DNA of 64,000 nt from Rhodothermia bacterium (lineage in GTDB: Bacteria; Bacteroidota; Rhodothermia; Balneolales; Balneolaceae). The notes under the pieces were generated by a model. The model had not been told where the DNA came from. It worked only from the letters and a program-made list of their open reading frames with translations, and searched no databases. Each line of letters begins with the position of its first letter. Position 1 is the first letter of the stretch. The DNA lies in NCBI GenBank assembly GCA_030427885.1, contig JAUICM010000006.1:124001-188000 (forward strand), written 5' to 3'. Shown here in pieces: positions 44,275 through 52,515 of this stretch. The translations under genes and the position numbers were made by a program.

Positions 44275-45903
44275 CTATTTGATTAAAGTCATTTTGCGTG
44301 ATCGTTTTCCAGACGATGTTTGAAGCGTGTAGATGTACATTCCACTGGCAAGACCCGAAGCATCAAAATTTACTTCATAAGATCCGGCACCTTGCCTTTG
44401 CTTTACCAGCACCGCCACTTCCCGTCCTGACGTATCGAATACCTTCAAAGAAACATCACTGTTCACAGCCAACTGATAACTGATCACTGTATTTGGATTA
44501 AATGGATTCGGGTAATTCTGATCCAGATTAAAGGTGATTGGTGTGGAATCAGGTTCGGTTCCGGTTACAAAGGCATTAACAAAACCCAGCTCATCAAACT
44601 CACCCTGAAGTACGGTTTCAGTGTCGTTTACTTCAAGTCCAAACCAGGTGTTCAGAATAGAAGTGTAGATCGAACGGTAGTCTGTAGAGAAAATGGGATC
44701 TCCGGAATTATCCAGATCGGTGAGGTTGGCGTGTTCACCATAGATCCCACCATTCACAGGCCCAAAGAGCATTACCGGTGCCGAAGAACCGTGATCCGTT
44801 CCTTGTGAATCATTTTCGTCCAAAGTTCTTCCAAATTCAGAAAAGGTCATGGTGAGCACACGATCATCCTGGTCGTCTGATGCGAGGTCGGCATAGAATG
44901 CATTCACTGAATCTGCAATATCGGCCAGAAGATTAGCATGCCCACCATCAGTTGACCCTTGATTGTTATGGGTATCAAACCCTCCCTTCGAAACGAGAAA
45001 TACTTTGGTTTGAAGTCCGCCCCTGATCAATCTTGCCACAACAGACAGACTTCTGGCTAATCCCGAGTTTGGATATTCTGCTAAATTGGAAGCCTGATCA
45101 GCAGCATCCTGGATGGATTCCAGATATTTGAAGGAGCTGTTCGCGATCTTACGGGCAAAAGAAAGTGAGCGTCCAAAGTCATTATCGGGCACTTCATCTT
45201 CATTATAAAATCCCCCTTGCTCCAGGAATTGCGCAAATTGATTGGCCCCTCCGAAAGTAACACCCAGGTTACCGAATTCACTTTGAAAAAGATTCGCTGA
45301 ACCACCGATTCGAACACCCAAAGGAAACTCAGGAGGATTGGCAATAAAATCAGGATTGTCTTCAACCAGATAACGACCGGCCCAGCCCGTACCCAGATTC
45401 ATATCAGCAGCACTGCCCGAGGTCCATATATCTGTAGCACGGGCATGAGACCGGTTTGGATCTTCATAACCTACATTATTGATTACAGCCATATTTCCGA
45501 TATCCCACAAAGATTGAAGTGAACTCATCGCAGGGTGCATTCCGATCTCATCACTCAGGAGAACGGATTCTTGCTTCGAGATCGCAATGGTAGGTCGTTT
45601 CTGATAATACACGTCGTTCTCTACCGGGATGATAGTATTCAAGCCATCATTACCACCACCCAGCTGAATGAGAATCAGAACGCGATCATTATCAGCACCT
45701 ATCAGACGGTTCAGGAATTTTGTGCGGGCCATGGCATTAACTGGAAGTCCACCAAGCATCAATCCGGAACCGAGGGCTCCAATTCCCAGAGTGCTCAAAA
45801 AACTACGCCTTGTAAAACACCGGTGGTCATGTTCATGAGCCTCGCCATGTTTGAGGCTTGCACCATGTCTGTTCTTTTTGGAATGAGAATGATTATCACA
45901 CAT
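44275..45903 (-). CDS. DUF1501 protein with Tat signal and T9SS sorting domain
   Basis: A 542-residue DUF1501 (sulfatase/alkaline-phosphatase-like) protein. The N-terminus is a long His-rich n-region (seven His in about 28 residues, CDNHSHSKKNRHG...) followed by a twin-arginine signal TRRSFLSTLGIGALGSGLML. The core includes LIQLGGGNDGLNTIIP, TFSEFGRTLDEN, and GTDHGSSAPVMLFG, typical of the family. The C-terminus is a T9SS type A domain (NLDQNYPNPFNPNTVISYQL, last about 85 residues). So it should cross the inner membrane folded by Tat and the outer membrane by T9SS. DUF1501 genes pair with DUF1800, here 8 bp upstream. Function of the pair is not established. Confidence 0.92.
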   Translation of the reverse strand: MCDNHSHSKKNRHGASLKHGEAHEHDHRCFTRRSFLSTLGIGALGSGLMLGGLPVNAMARTKFLNRLIGADNDRVLILIQLGGGNDGLNTIIPVENDVYYQKRPTIAISKQESVLLSDEIGMHPAMSSLQSLWDIGNMAVINNVGYEDPNRSHARATDIWTSGSAADMNLGTGWAGRYLVEDNPDFIANPPEFPLGVRIGGSANLFQSEFGNLGVTFGGANQFAQFLEQGGFYNEDEVPDNDFGRSLSFARKIANSSFKYLESIQDAADQASNLAEYPNSGLARSLSVVARLIRGGLQTKVFLVSKGGFDTHNNQGSTDGGHANLLADIADSVNAFYADLASDDQDDRVLTMTFSEFGRTLDENDSQGTDHGSSAPVMLFGPVNGGIYGEHANLTDLDNSGDPIFSTDYRSIYTSILNTWFGLEVNDTETVLQGEFDELGFVNAFVTGTEPDSTPITFNLDQNYPNPFNPNTVISYQLAVNSDVSLKVFDTSGREVAVLVKQRQGAGSYEVNFDASGLASGMYIYTLQTSSGKRSRKMTLIK

Positions 45904-45911
45904 AATGCGGC

Positions 45912-47510
45912 TCAGATTAATTGATAAGCGGGTAACTGGATCAGATAAGAGATATACTGTCTCAGATTTTCGGCAAATGTATCCTGGTAAAAGAGCTTTC
46001 CATCTTTATCAGAGTTGGCCGTCCACTCATACCACGGAATATTCCCAAGCAGGATCTTTGTTAGGTTGATCTTGTATGGGGGAAAACCGGAGACATCAGC
46101 AGCAAGGGCAGGGTTCCCGGCAAAGTCTTCTTCCACTTCTCTGATACCAACCTGATCGAGTGGGAGTGAAAGCACATGTTCGGCAATATCTTCAGCGAGG
46201 GAAAAGGGGTTTGATGGGTCAGAGACTTTTTCAGCGATCCGGATCGGGTCATACAAACTTCCTGCTTCATCATATCCATAGATGATATCGGTAAGGTTAT
46301 CCCATCGTGAAGGCATCAGATTCGTATTAAGCCAGGTATAATGTCCCGGGATTCCGTCAGAATCAGGAGGATTATATCCGGACCATCCAAAAACTGTTTC
46401 AGGTCGCAGTAATTCTTCATTCAGTTCCTGCATTCTGAGCCTGATATATTCTTTAAGCTGGGCTGAAGGGGTAATCTCGAACTGACGAAGGAAACTCATA
46501 AAGATTTCAGCAGGACTCTTGATCCGTGCGCCCATGAACCGTGATTCATAGAAATGGGCACTGGATAGTAGTTTCTTAAGTATTGCAGCGATATCAAAAT
46601 TCACAGAAATACAGTACTCAGCCAGATCCTGGATTACACTGTTATCCGGTTCAGCACTTACAAAGAACACATAAAGCTTTCGGCATATAAACCAGGCTAC
46701 CTCGCTTTCACGTTTCTGAAATATCAGATCCACCACTCCATCAAGGTCGAAGTTGCCGGAATTTCCAAGTATGGTTTTAGAGGAAGCATCATGCCGGCTT
46801 TCATCAAAATAACTATTGATCGTAGTGTCGTTTACTCTCCATCCGGTTATTGCCCTGGCAACTTCAGCAACATCATATTCAGTGTAATTATCATTACCTG
46901 TTCGGTCTTTGGGCCCTAAGGTGAAGAGTTCCATAAGTTCCCGGGCAAAATCTTCGTTAGGCTGGCCTGCACGATTATTATAATTGTTCAGGTAATACAC
47001 CATGGCGGAGTTCTTGCTCGCTGCCCGTACTAGTTCTTTGAAATCACCCAGTCCATCAGTTTGAAGAAGTTTGTAATATTTATAGATATGGCTTGCATAA
47101 CTTTGTGGTGCTTTTCCGGGGAGGTCATTCATATTCTGGTAAGAAACCGCAAAATGATTACTCCAGAACAGCATCATTCTTTCCAGCAAACCACCGTTAT
47201 ACATTCGGTCCATCCATCGGAACTGGATATCATAAATATCCAGTATATCACCGGAAGTACTGTTGTTATACCAGGCAGGATCATCAGGGAGAACGGCTGA
47301 AACAGCTTCATCTACCAGAGTATTGACAGCATTCTCGGCAGATCCAAGGGAACGAACCCGGTTCAGATCATTGATCTTATTTCCAAAGTGCGTTCGGCGA
47401 ACCAGATGTGAAGCGGTTGTTTTATTCCATGACCCGGAATAAGGCTCTAACCCAGCCTTGTAGGATGTGTTGATGACAGAGGGAAACTCCATGATACTGC
47501 TTTGATTCAT
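45912..47510 (-). CDS. DUF1800 family protein
   Basis: A 532-residue DUF1800 protein. Family marks are HLVRRTHFGNKINDLNRV near the N-terminus, MLFWSNHFAVSYQNM, the conserved NEDFARELMELFTLG (with GNDNYTEYDVAEVARAITGW after it), and a C-terminal GYNPPDSDGIPG...LNTNLMPSRWDNL. No signal peptide is visible, which is also seen in some relatives, though an export route would be expected for a DUF1501 partner. First gene of the minus-strand operon DUF1800-DUF1501-WG-WG. Molecular role unknown. Confidence 0.9.
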   Translation of the reverse strand: MNQSSIMEFPSVINTSYKAGLEPYSGSWNKTTASHLVRRTHFGNKINDLNRVRSLGSAENAVNTLVDEAVSAVLPDDPAWYNNSTSGDILDIYDIQFRWMDRMYNGGLLERMMLFWSNHFAVSYQNMNDLPGKAPQSYASHIYKYYKLLQTDGLGDFKELVRAASKNSAMVYYLNNYNNRAGQPNEDFARELMELFTLGPKDRTGNDNYTEYDVAEVARAITGWRVNDTTINSYFDESRHDASSKTILGNSGNFDLDGVVDLIFQKRESEVAWFICRKLYVFFVSAEPDNSVIQDLAEYCISVNFDIAAILKKLLSSAHFYESRFMGARIKSPAEIFMSFLRQFEITPSAQLKEYIRLRMQELNEELLRPETVFGWSGYNPPDSDGIPGHYTWLNTNLMPSRWDNLTDIIYGYDEAGSLYDPIRIAEKVSDPSNPFSLAEDIAEHVLSLPLDQVGIREVEEDFAGNPALAADVSGFPPYKINLTKILLGNIPWYEWTANSDKDGKLFYQDTFAENLRQYISYLIQLPAYQLI

Positions 47511-47917
47511 ATTCCCATTTTGTCCACTGGACTTGTAATCAAGAGGGCTATTTATAGACGAATGTTACATACAGAAGTACTTTGGCCTTTAAATAATGGT
47601 TCAGGAATTTGTTCCCTACTGTACAGGAATTTTTAGATCAGACCGCCCCTGAATTGAAGAATAAAAAGTATGAGTCACTTTTATTTATTGCCCTGCAAAA
47701 GGTTATGGATATTGAAGTAGAGGGTAGAAAAAGATCAGGACAGTCTTAAATGTATTAGAAAAGGAAAATCAGAAAGAATAATAAAATGTGAGAGAATTCT
47801 ATGTTCATTAATTTAAATAGTTTGGGGCACTACTTAAAAACAAGGAGTGTTTTTGAATTTTGAAATCAAGATTTAAAAATTATTTTACCAGAAATAATAA
47901 CATATACTTATTAATAC
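47511..47917. other. 407-bp gap between DUF1800 and DUF3857 genes, with a possible tiny ORF
   Basis: AT-rich divergent intergenic region that should hold both promoters. On the plus strand, TTG 47609 to TAA 47749 could encode 46 residues (core APELKNKKYESLLFIALQKV), with amino-acid use that looks protein-like; there is no good ribosome site and no family match, so it may be a gene remnant. Otherwise I see nothing in it. Confidence 0.3.
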
Positions 47918-49888
47918 ATGAAGGGGCTGATACTTGTTGTTTGGGGATTGATGTTAGGGAGTGCTTACGCTCAAACCTACGATTTTGGGGATGTACCCAT
48001 GGAGTCTTTAGAGATGCAGGTGTATGATAAAGACTCAACTGCAAAAGCAGTGGTATTATTCGACAAGGGATTTACCGATATAGATTACAGGAATGACAGA
48101 TTCAATGTGGTCTTTAAGAGACATATTAGAATAAAAATCCTGACTGATGAGGGGCTGGACCTTGGGGATATCGGGATCAGATACAGAAGAGATGATCCTA
48201 AACAGGTGATCCGGGATATTGAAGCACAATCATATACATTGAATAGCAATGGAGAGGTTGATAAGGCATCTGTCGGAAGAAAAGACCGTTATGAAGACAA
48301 GATTGCTGACGATTTATATGAGGTCAAGTTTACGATACCGGGGTTAAAAGCCGGAAGTGTGTTCGAATATGAGTATGAGCGGTTTTCAGAGCATCCTCTG
48401 GATTTTCCTGATTGGTTTTTTCAGCGTGAGATCCCAACGATGTATAGCGAATATGTTACACGAATTCCTGAATGGTTCACTTACCTGACCGTGACCAGGG
48501 GATATCATAATTACTTTGTTAAAGAAGAAGTACCATATAACGACAGGATCATGTTCAGAGACTCCTATGGTGGGGCTGCGGATTTAAGTTATTTAGGTAA
48601 TCAGAGTACCTACGCGATGAAAGATATTCCTGCGATCGGCGATGAGCCCTACATGCGGGCTAGCGTAGATTATCTGGCTCACCTCAGGTTCAAGCTTTCC
48701 GTGTTTCACCCACCTGGAGGAGATATAACCAATTACATTGGAAACTGGAATAAAGTTGTTAAGGATCTTCTGGGTAGTAAGAACTTTGGGAAAAGGCTGA
48801 AAAGCAGCAGAACCCTGAAAAATGCATCTAAAGAAGTAATAAAGGGACTTAAGGCCGACAAAGATAAAATGATCGCCATCTATAATCATGTAGCTAAACT
48901 AATGGAATGGGATGAATCATATGGTCTGTTTATCTCAGAAGATCTTGATGATATTTATAAAGAAGGGACAGGAAGCAGCTCTGAAATTAATATGATACTT
49001 GTGCAGATGCTTAGGGAAGCCGGTTTTGAGTCACATCCTGTGACATTGAGTACCAGAATGAATGGCGAAGTGATCGGGTTGTTTCCGATCAGCAGTCAAT
49101 TCAATCATACAATAGCATATGTTGAAGTTGATAATGTTGCATACCTACTGGATGCTAAAAGTGAAAAAAGACCTTACAATTTATTGCCTACCTCAGTAAC
49201 TGGTTCTATGGGACTGGTGATGCTTAAAGATCGTCTGGTTTGGATCCCAATTCAGAACAAAGGCAAAAATGGAGTTCGGAAAATGGTAAACATCCAGATT
49301 AAGGATGAAGGTTATACCGGAACGATAACTGCTCAGAATCAGGGTTTTTTCGCTTTCGATAAACGAATTGATTTCGATTTTGACGACCTGGCCCAAAGTA
49401 TTGAGGAAAAAGTATTTGATGAAGCAGATGATGTAACTGTGGATACAGCTTATATCAGAAAAGATGTTTTAGAGGAGTCATTTGATTTTACAGCTTCATT
49501 CACTCACAAGAATAACACCTCTTCAGATGTGATATATCTGAACCCAATGTTTACTGAGCATATCGATTCCAACCCATTCAAGGTGAAAGAACGAACTTAT
49601 CCGGTAGATTATGACTATACCTTCGACCGGTCAATGGTGGTGAATATTCAGGTTCCTGAAGGATGGCAGGTGGATGAAGCTCCTCAATCTGTGCTGCTGC
49701 GATTACCGGATCAATCAGTAGAGTTCAGAAGGGTGGTTCAGGCTTCAGGAAATATGGTAGTGATCAGTTATAAATTCGCGGTTACAAAGGAGCGATTTTT
49801 GCCCGAGGAATATCAGTATTTGAAGCAGATGTACGATCAGATAGTAAATTATATGTCTGAGAATATTGTGCTAAAAAAATCGGTGTAA
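47918..49888 (+). CDS. DUF3857 / transglutaminase-like exported protein lacking the catalytic Cys
   Basis: A 656-residue exported protein with signal peptide KGLILVVWGLMLGSAYA. DUF3857 domain at about 40-260 (FKRHIRIKILTDEGLDLGDIG; FTIPGLKAGSVFEYEYERF). In the transglutaminase core the expected Cys position reads GTGSSSEINMILVQML (Ser for Cys), while the His (SQFNHTIAYV) and Asp (YLLDAKSE) are kept. It may be inactive or bind the substrate only. The C-terminal domain ends in VVISYKFAVTKERFLPEEY. Clear paralogue of 37761-39725. It begins a two-gene unit, 1 bp before the next gene. Confidence 0.88.
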   Translation: MKGLILVVWGLMLGSAYAQTYDFGDVPMESLEMQVYDKDSTAKAVVLFDKGFTDIDYRNDRFNVVFKRHIRIKILTDEGLDLGDIGIRYRRDDPKQVIRDIEAQSYTLNSNGEVDKASVGRKDRYEDKIADDLYEVKFTIPGLKAGSVFEYEYERFSEHPLDFPDWFFQREIPTMYSEYVTRIPEWFTYLTVTRGYHNYFVKEEVPYNDRIMFRDSYGGAADLSYLGNQSTYAMKDIPAIGDEPYMRASVDYLAHLRFKLSVFHPPGGDITNYIGNWNKVVKDLLGSKNFGKRLKSSRTLKNASKEVIKGLKADKDKMIAIYNHVAKLMEWDESYGLFISEDLDDIYKEGTGSSSEINMILVQMLREAGFESHPVTLSTRMNGEVIGLFPISSQFNHTIAYVEVDNVAYLLDAKSEKRPYNLLPTSVTGSMGLVMLKDRLVWIPIQNKGKNGVRKMVNIQIKDEGYTGTITAQNQGFFAFDKRIDFDFDDLAQSIEEKVFDEADDVTVDTAYIRKDVLEESFDFTASFTHKNNTSSDVIYLNPMFTEHIDSNPFKVKERTYPVDYDYTFDRSMVVNIQVPEGWQVDEAPQSVLLRLPDQSVEFRRVVQASGNMVVISYKFAVTKERFLPEEYQYLKQMYDQIVNYMSENIVLKKSV

Positions 49889-49889
49889 T

Positions 49890-51821
49890 ATGAAAAAACT
49901 ATTTCTATGCTCCTTATGTATCGTTTTGGTTTTAGGATGTTCGGGATCATCCAGGATACTGGATATTGGCTATGGGGATTATTCGAAAGAAAATTTTCTG
50001 CTAAGGATCGGAGCAAATTCTACAGTTAGAAAAAGTGAGACCGTACTTGAGGTTAAAAGTATATCTGAAGCGACTCTGAAGGTAAGTGAAGCCGTTACTA
50101 TCTATGAGAAAGAGGACAAAGACCTGGCAACTGTATATCTGGTGCATGATAGTTTCAAATCCATTGATTATATCAAAGCAAATATCAGGGATCGTAATGG
50201 AAGAATTATCAGCTCATACGATGAAGATGACGCAGCAGATATAAGTTTGTCTGGCGGTGGTACGTTCTTTTCTGATAGCCGAATAAAGATCCTGGAACTG
50301 CTGTATAACTCATTCCCCTATACTATTGAGTATGAATATCAGGTGGAGTATTCAGGACTTCTGAATTTTCCAAGATGGATGCCCCAGAAAACAGGCCAAA
50401 GCGTAGAACATTCAAAGTTCACGATCATAGATAAAGGACAGACCGGCGTAAGATATAAGGTGTTGAATTCAGAAATGGAACCAACTGTAAGTGACCAAAC
50501 TGGTTTCAAAACAATTAGCTGGGAAATGGAGAATTCCTTACCGATGTTCATCGAAGATCATGGTCCTTCAGCGCTTGACATATTGCCCTCGGTAGTTGTA
50601 GCACCCGGGAAATTCAGTATTGGGGGTTCTTCGGGAGACGCCTCAACCTGGAAAGAGTTTGGAAAGTGGTATTACGATCTGGCGCTGGAAACCAGAGAGC
50701 TTCCAGATGAGGCAAAACGTGAGATCGATAATTTGATTGAAGGGGTAGACTCTCAAAACGAAAAGGTCAGGCTTATCTATGATTTCATGCAGGAAAGGTC
50801 GCGATATGTGAGTATAGCTTTAGGAATTGGGGGATGGAAACCATATTCAGCAACATATGTATTTGAGAACAGTTATGGCGATTGTAAGGCATTGACAAAC
50901 TTTATGCAGGCAGCCCTGGAGTATATTGGTGTGAATGCTGAAGCGGTATTGATTCGGAGAGGAGATTTTACTCCCGATATGCTGGAAGATTTTCCAAGTA
51001 ATCAGTTCAACCACGTGATCCTTAGAGTTACATTAGATAACGATGAAGTTATTTGGCTGGAATGCACCAGCAAATATGTGCCTGCAAATCATATAGGAAG
51101 TGATAACGCAGGAAAATATGCGCTGCTGATAACAAATGAGGGAGGCGAGCTTATTCAGGTGCCGGAACAGAATTACACTACAAATATTCAGGATAATTTC
51201 AGATTCATAAGCGTGTCAGAGTCAGGAGATGCTTCAATAAATAGCAAAACAAAAAGCCGTGGAGAGTTGCAGGATAATCTGTTGTACAGCCTTTTACCAG
51301 TTTCAGAGAAACAGCGCGTTGAATGGCTTGAGGAGAATCTCGAAGTAGATAACAGAGAAATCACTGACTACGATCTTTCAGGCGTAAGAAAAGATACTAC
51401 TGTTGCGGAGTTCAGCTTTACGGCCGAAATCATAGGATATGGTAACACTTCAAGCAAGAGATTATATATACCAGTGAATAAAGTAAACAGCTGGAGTATT
51501 ACTATTAAAAGTGATGAGGAGAGGAATCAACCCGTTAGGTTTGCATACCCATTTAGTGAAATAGATTCAGTGATATTCAGCACCCCTCAGAACTTTACAT
51601 TTGAATCAATCCCAAGATCCGTGAGTTATTCTTTTGATTTCGGTGAGTATTCTTCAGAGATCGAGGTACTGGATGGTAACAGGGTTCTTTACAAGAGATA
51701 CATGGCCATGAAGGAGAAGAAGGTAGAGGCGGAGAGGTATGATGAACTGCAGAATTTTTTCGAGAAAGTTCGAACGGCTGATGCTCAACAGATCGTAATG
51801 GTTGCTTCTGAGTCTCAGTAA
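49890..51821 (+). CDS. DUF3857 / transglutaminase-like lipoprotein with intact catalytic triad
   Basis: A 643-residue lipoprotein (signal ends VLVLGC, Cys17). DUF3857 domain about 55-250 (YIKANIRDRNGRIISSYDED; YTIEYEYQVEYSGLLNFPRW). The transglutaminase core is complete: SYGDCKALTNFMQAAL gives the nucleophile Cys, FPSNQFNHVILRV the His, and the third position is Glu in IWLECTSKYVP in place of the usual Asp. So this member may act as a peptidase or transglutaminase, while its upstream partner lacks the Cys. They are separated by 1 bp. The usual substrate of these Bacteroidota proteins is unknown. Confidence 0.88.
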   Translation: MKKLFLCSLCIVLVLGCSGSSRILDIGYGDYSKENFLLRIGANSTVRKSETVLEVKSISEATLKVSEAVTIYEKEDKDLATVYLVHDSFKSIDYIKANIRDRNGRIISSYDEDDAADISLSGGGTFFSDSRIKILELLYNSFPYTIEYEYQVEYSGLLNFPRWMPQKTGQSVEHSKFTIIDKGQTGVRYKVLNSEMEPTVSDQTGFKTISWEMENSLPMFIEDHGPSALDILPSVVVAPGKFSIGGSSGDASTWKEFGKWYYDLALETRELPDEAKREIDNLIEGVDSQNEKVRLIYDFMQERSRYVSIALGIGGWKPYSATYVFENSYGDCKALTNFMQAALEYIGVNAEAVLIRRGDFTPDMLEDFPSNQFNHVILRVTLDNDEVIWLECTSKYVPANHIGSDNAGKYALLITNEGGELIQVPEQNYTTNIQDNFRFISVSESGDASINSKTKSRGELQDNLLYSLLPVSEKQRVEWLEENLEVDNREITDYDLSGVRKDTTVAEFSFTAEIIGYGNTSSKRLYIPVNKVNSWSITIKSDEERNQPVRFAYPFSEIDSVIFSTPQNFTFESIPRSVSYSFDFGEYSSEIEVLDGNRVLYKRYMAMKEKKVEAERYDELQNFFEKVRTADAQQIVMVASESQ

Positions 51822-51828
51822 AAAAAAT

Positions 51829-51851
51829 ATCATTAAGTACTACTTAATGAT
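51829..51851. promoter_or_regulatory. Perfect 11-bp dyad upstream of ssb
   Basis: ATCATTAAGTA (51829-51839) and its exact inverse (51841-51851) around a single C, directly after an A-run and 8 bp after the DUF3857 lipoprotein stop, 92 bp before the ssb start. It could be a dimeric repressor operator or a hairpin ending the upstream transcript; no T-run follows on the plus strand. Confidence 0.45.
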
Positions 51852-51942
51852 TCGGCATCCTGTAAAAAAATATTGTAAGGTTTTGTTCTCAGCGAAGTCT
51901 TACATTGCAAACGAAACACTAATTTAGGATACAGGATACGTA

Positions 51943-52410
51943 ATGAGTTCACTGAATAAAGTAATGTTGATCGGACGTCTGGGTCAAGATCCTGAAGTAC
52001 GATACACACAATCAAACACAGCAGTTGCAACACTTAATATTGCTACCAGCGAGCGTTATAAAGACGCAAACGGTGAGTATCAGGAAAAGACTGAATGGCA
52101 TCGTGTGGTGGCCTGGGGTCGACTTGCAGAGATCTGCCAGCAATATCTCAACAAAGGCTCACTGGTATATATCGAAGGTCCGCTTCAAACCAGACAATGG
52201 GAAGATAACCAGGGTCAGAAGCGCTATACCACTGAGGTAAAAGCACTGCAAATGACCATGCTGGACAGCAAGGGTAGCTCTGGTGGTAGTAATTCCAATA
52301 ATAGTGGAAATAACCAGCAGCCAGAGGCTCAATCACAGAACAAGCCAATGTCGAGTAATGTTGAGCTTGGTAGTAATTTTGATGACATGGACGACGATCT
52401 GCCGTTCTAA
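51943..52410 (+). CDS. ssb: Single-stranded DNA-binding protein
   Basis: A 155-residue SSB. The OB-fold reads [20 protein letters not shown]...[20 protein letters not shown]...[15 protein letters not shown], then a flexible Gly/Ser/Asn/Gln-rich linker ([15 protein letters not shown]), and the acidic tip DDMDDDLPF, the protein-interaction tail. Binds and protects ssDNA in replication, recombination and repair as a tetramer. It is followed by a strong hairpin terminator and then the GldE-like gene, an order common in Bacteroidota. Confidence 0.98.
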   Translation: MSSLNKVMLIGRLGQDPEVRYTQSNTAVATLNIATSERYKDANGEYQEKTEWHRVVAWGRLAEICQQYLNKGSLVYIEGPLQTRQWEDNQGQKRYTTEVKALQMTMLDSKGSSGGSNSNNSGNNQQPEAQSQNKPMSSNVELGSNFDDMDDDLPF

Positions 52411-52428
52411 GTCGATCAGTAATGATTT

Positions 52429-52470
52429 AAAGCGGTGGTATTGAATCTCAATATCATCGCTTTTTATTTT
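52429..52470 (+). terminator. Rho-independent terminator of ssb
   Basis: AAAGCGGTGGTATTGA pairs with TCAATATCATCGCTTT (52429-52444 and 52448-52463; two G-U pairs, ATC loop) and is followed by TTATTTT. It lies 18 bp after the ssb stop. Confidence 0.88.
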
Positions 52471-52515
52471 GTAGCATCAATTAGCCTGTTTAAATTCAGC
52501 TAAAAGTAAAAACAA

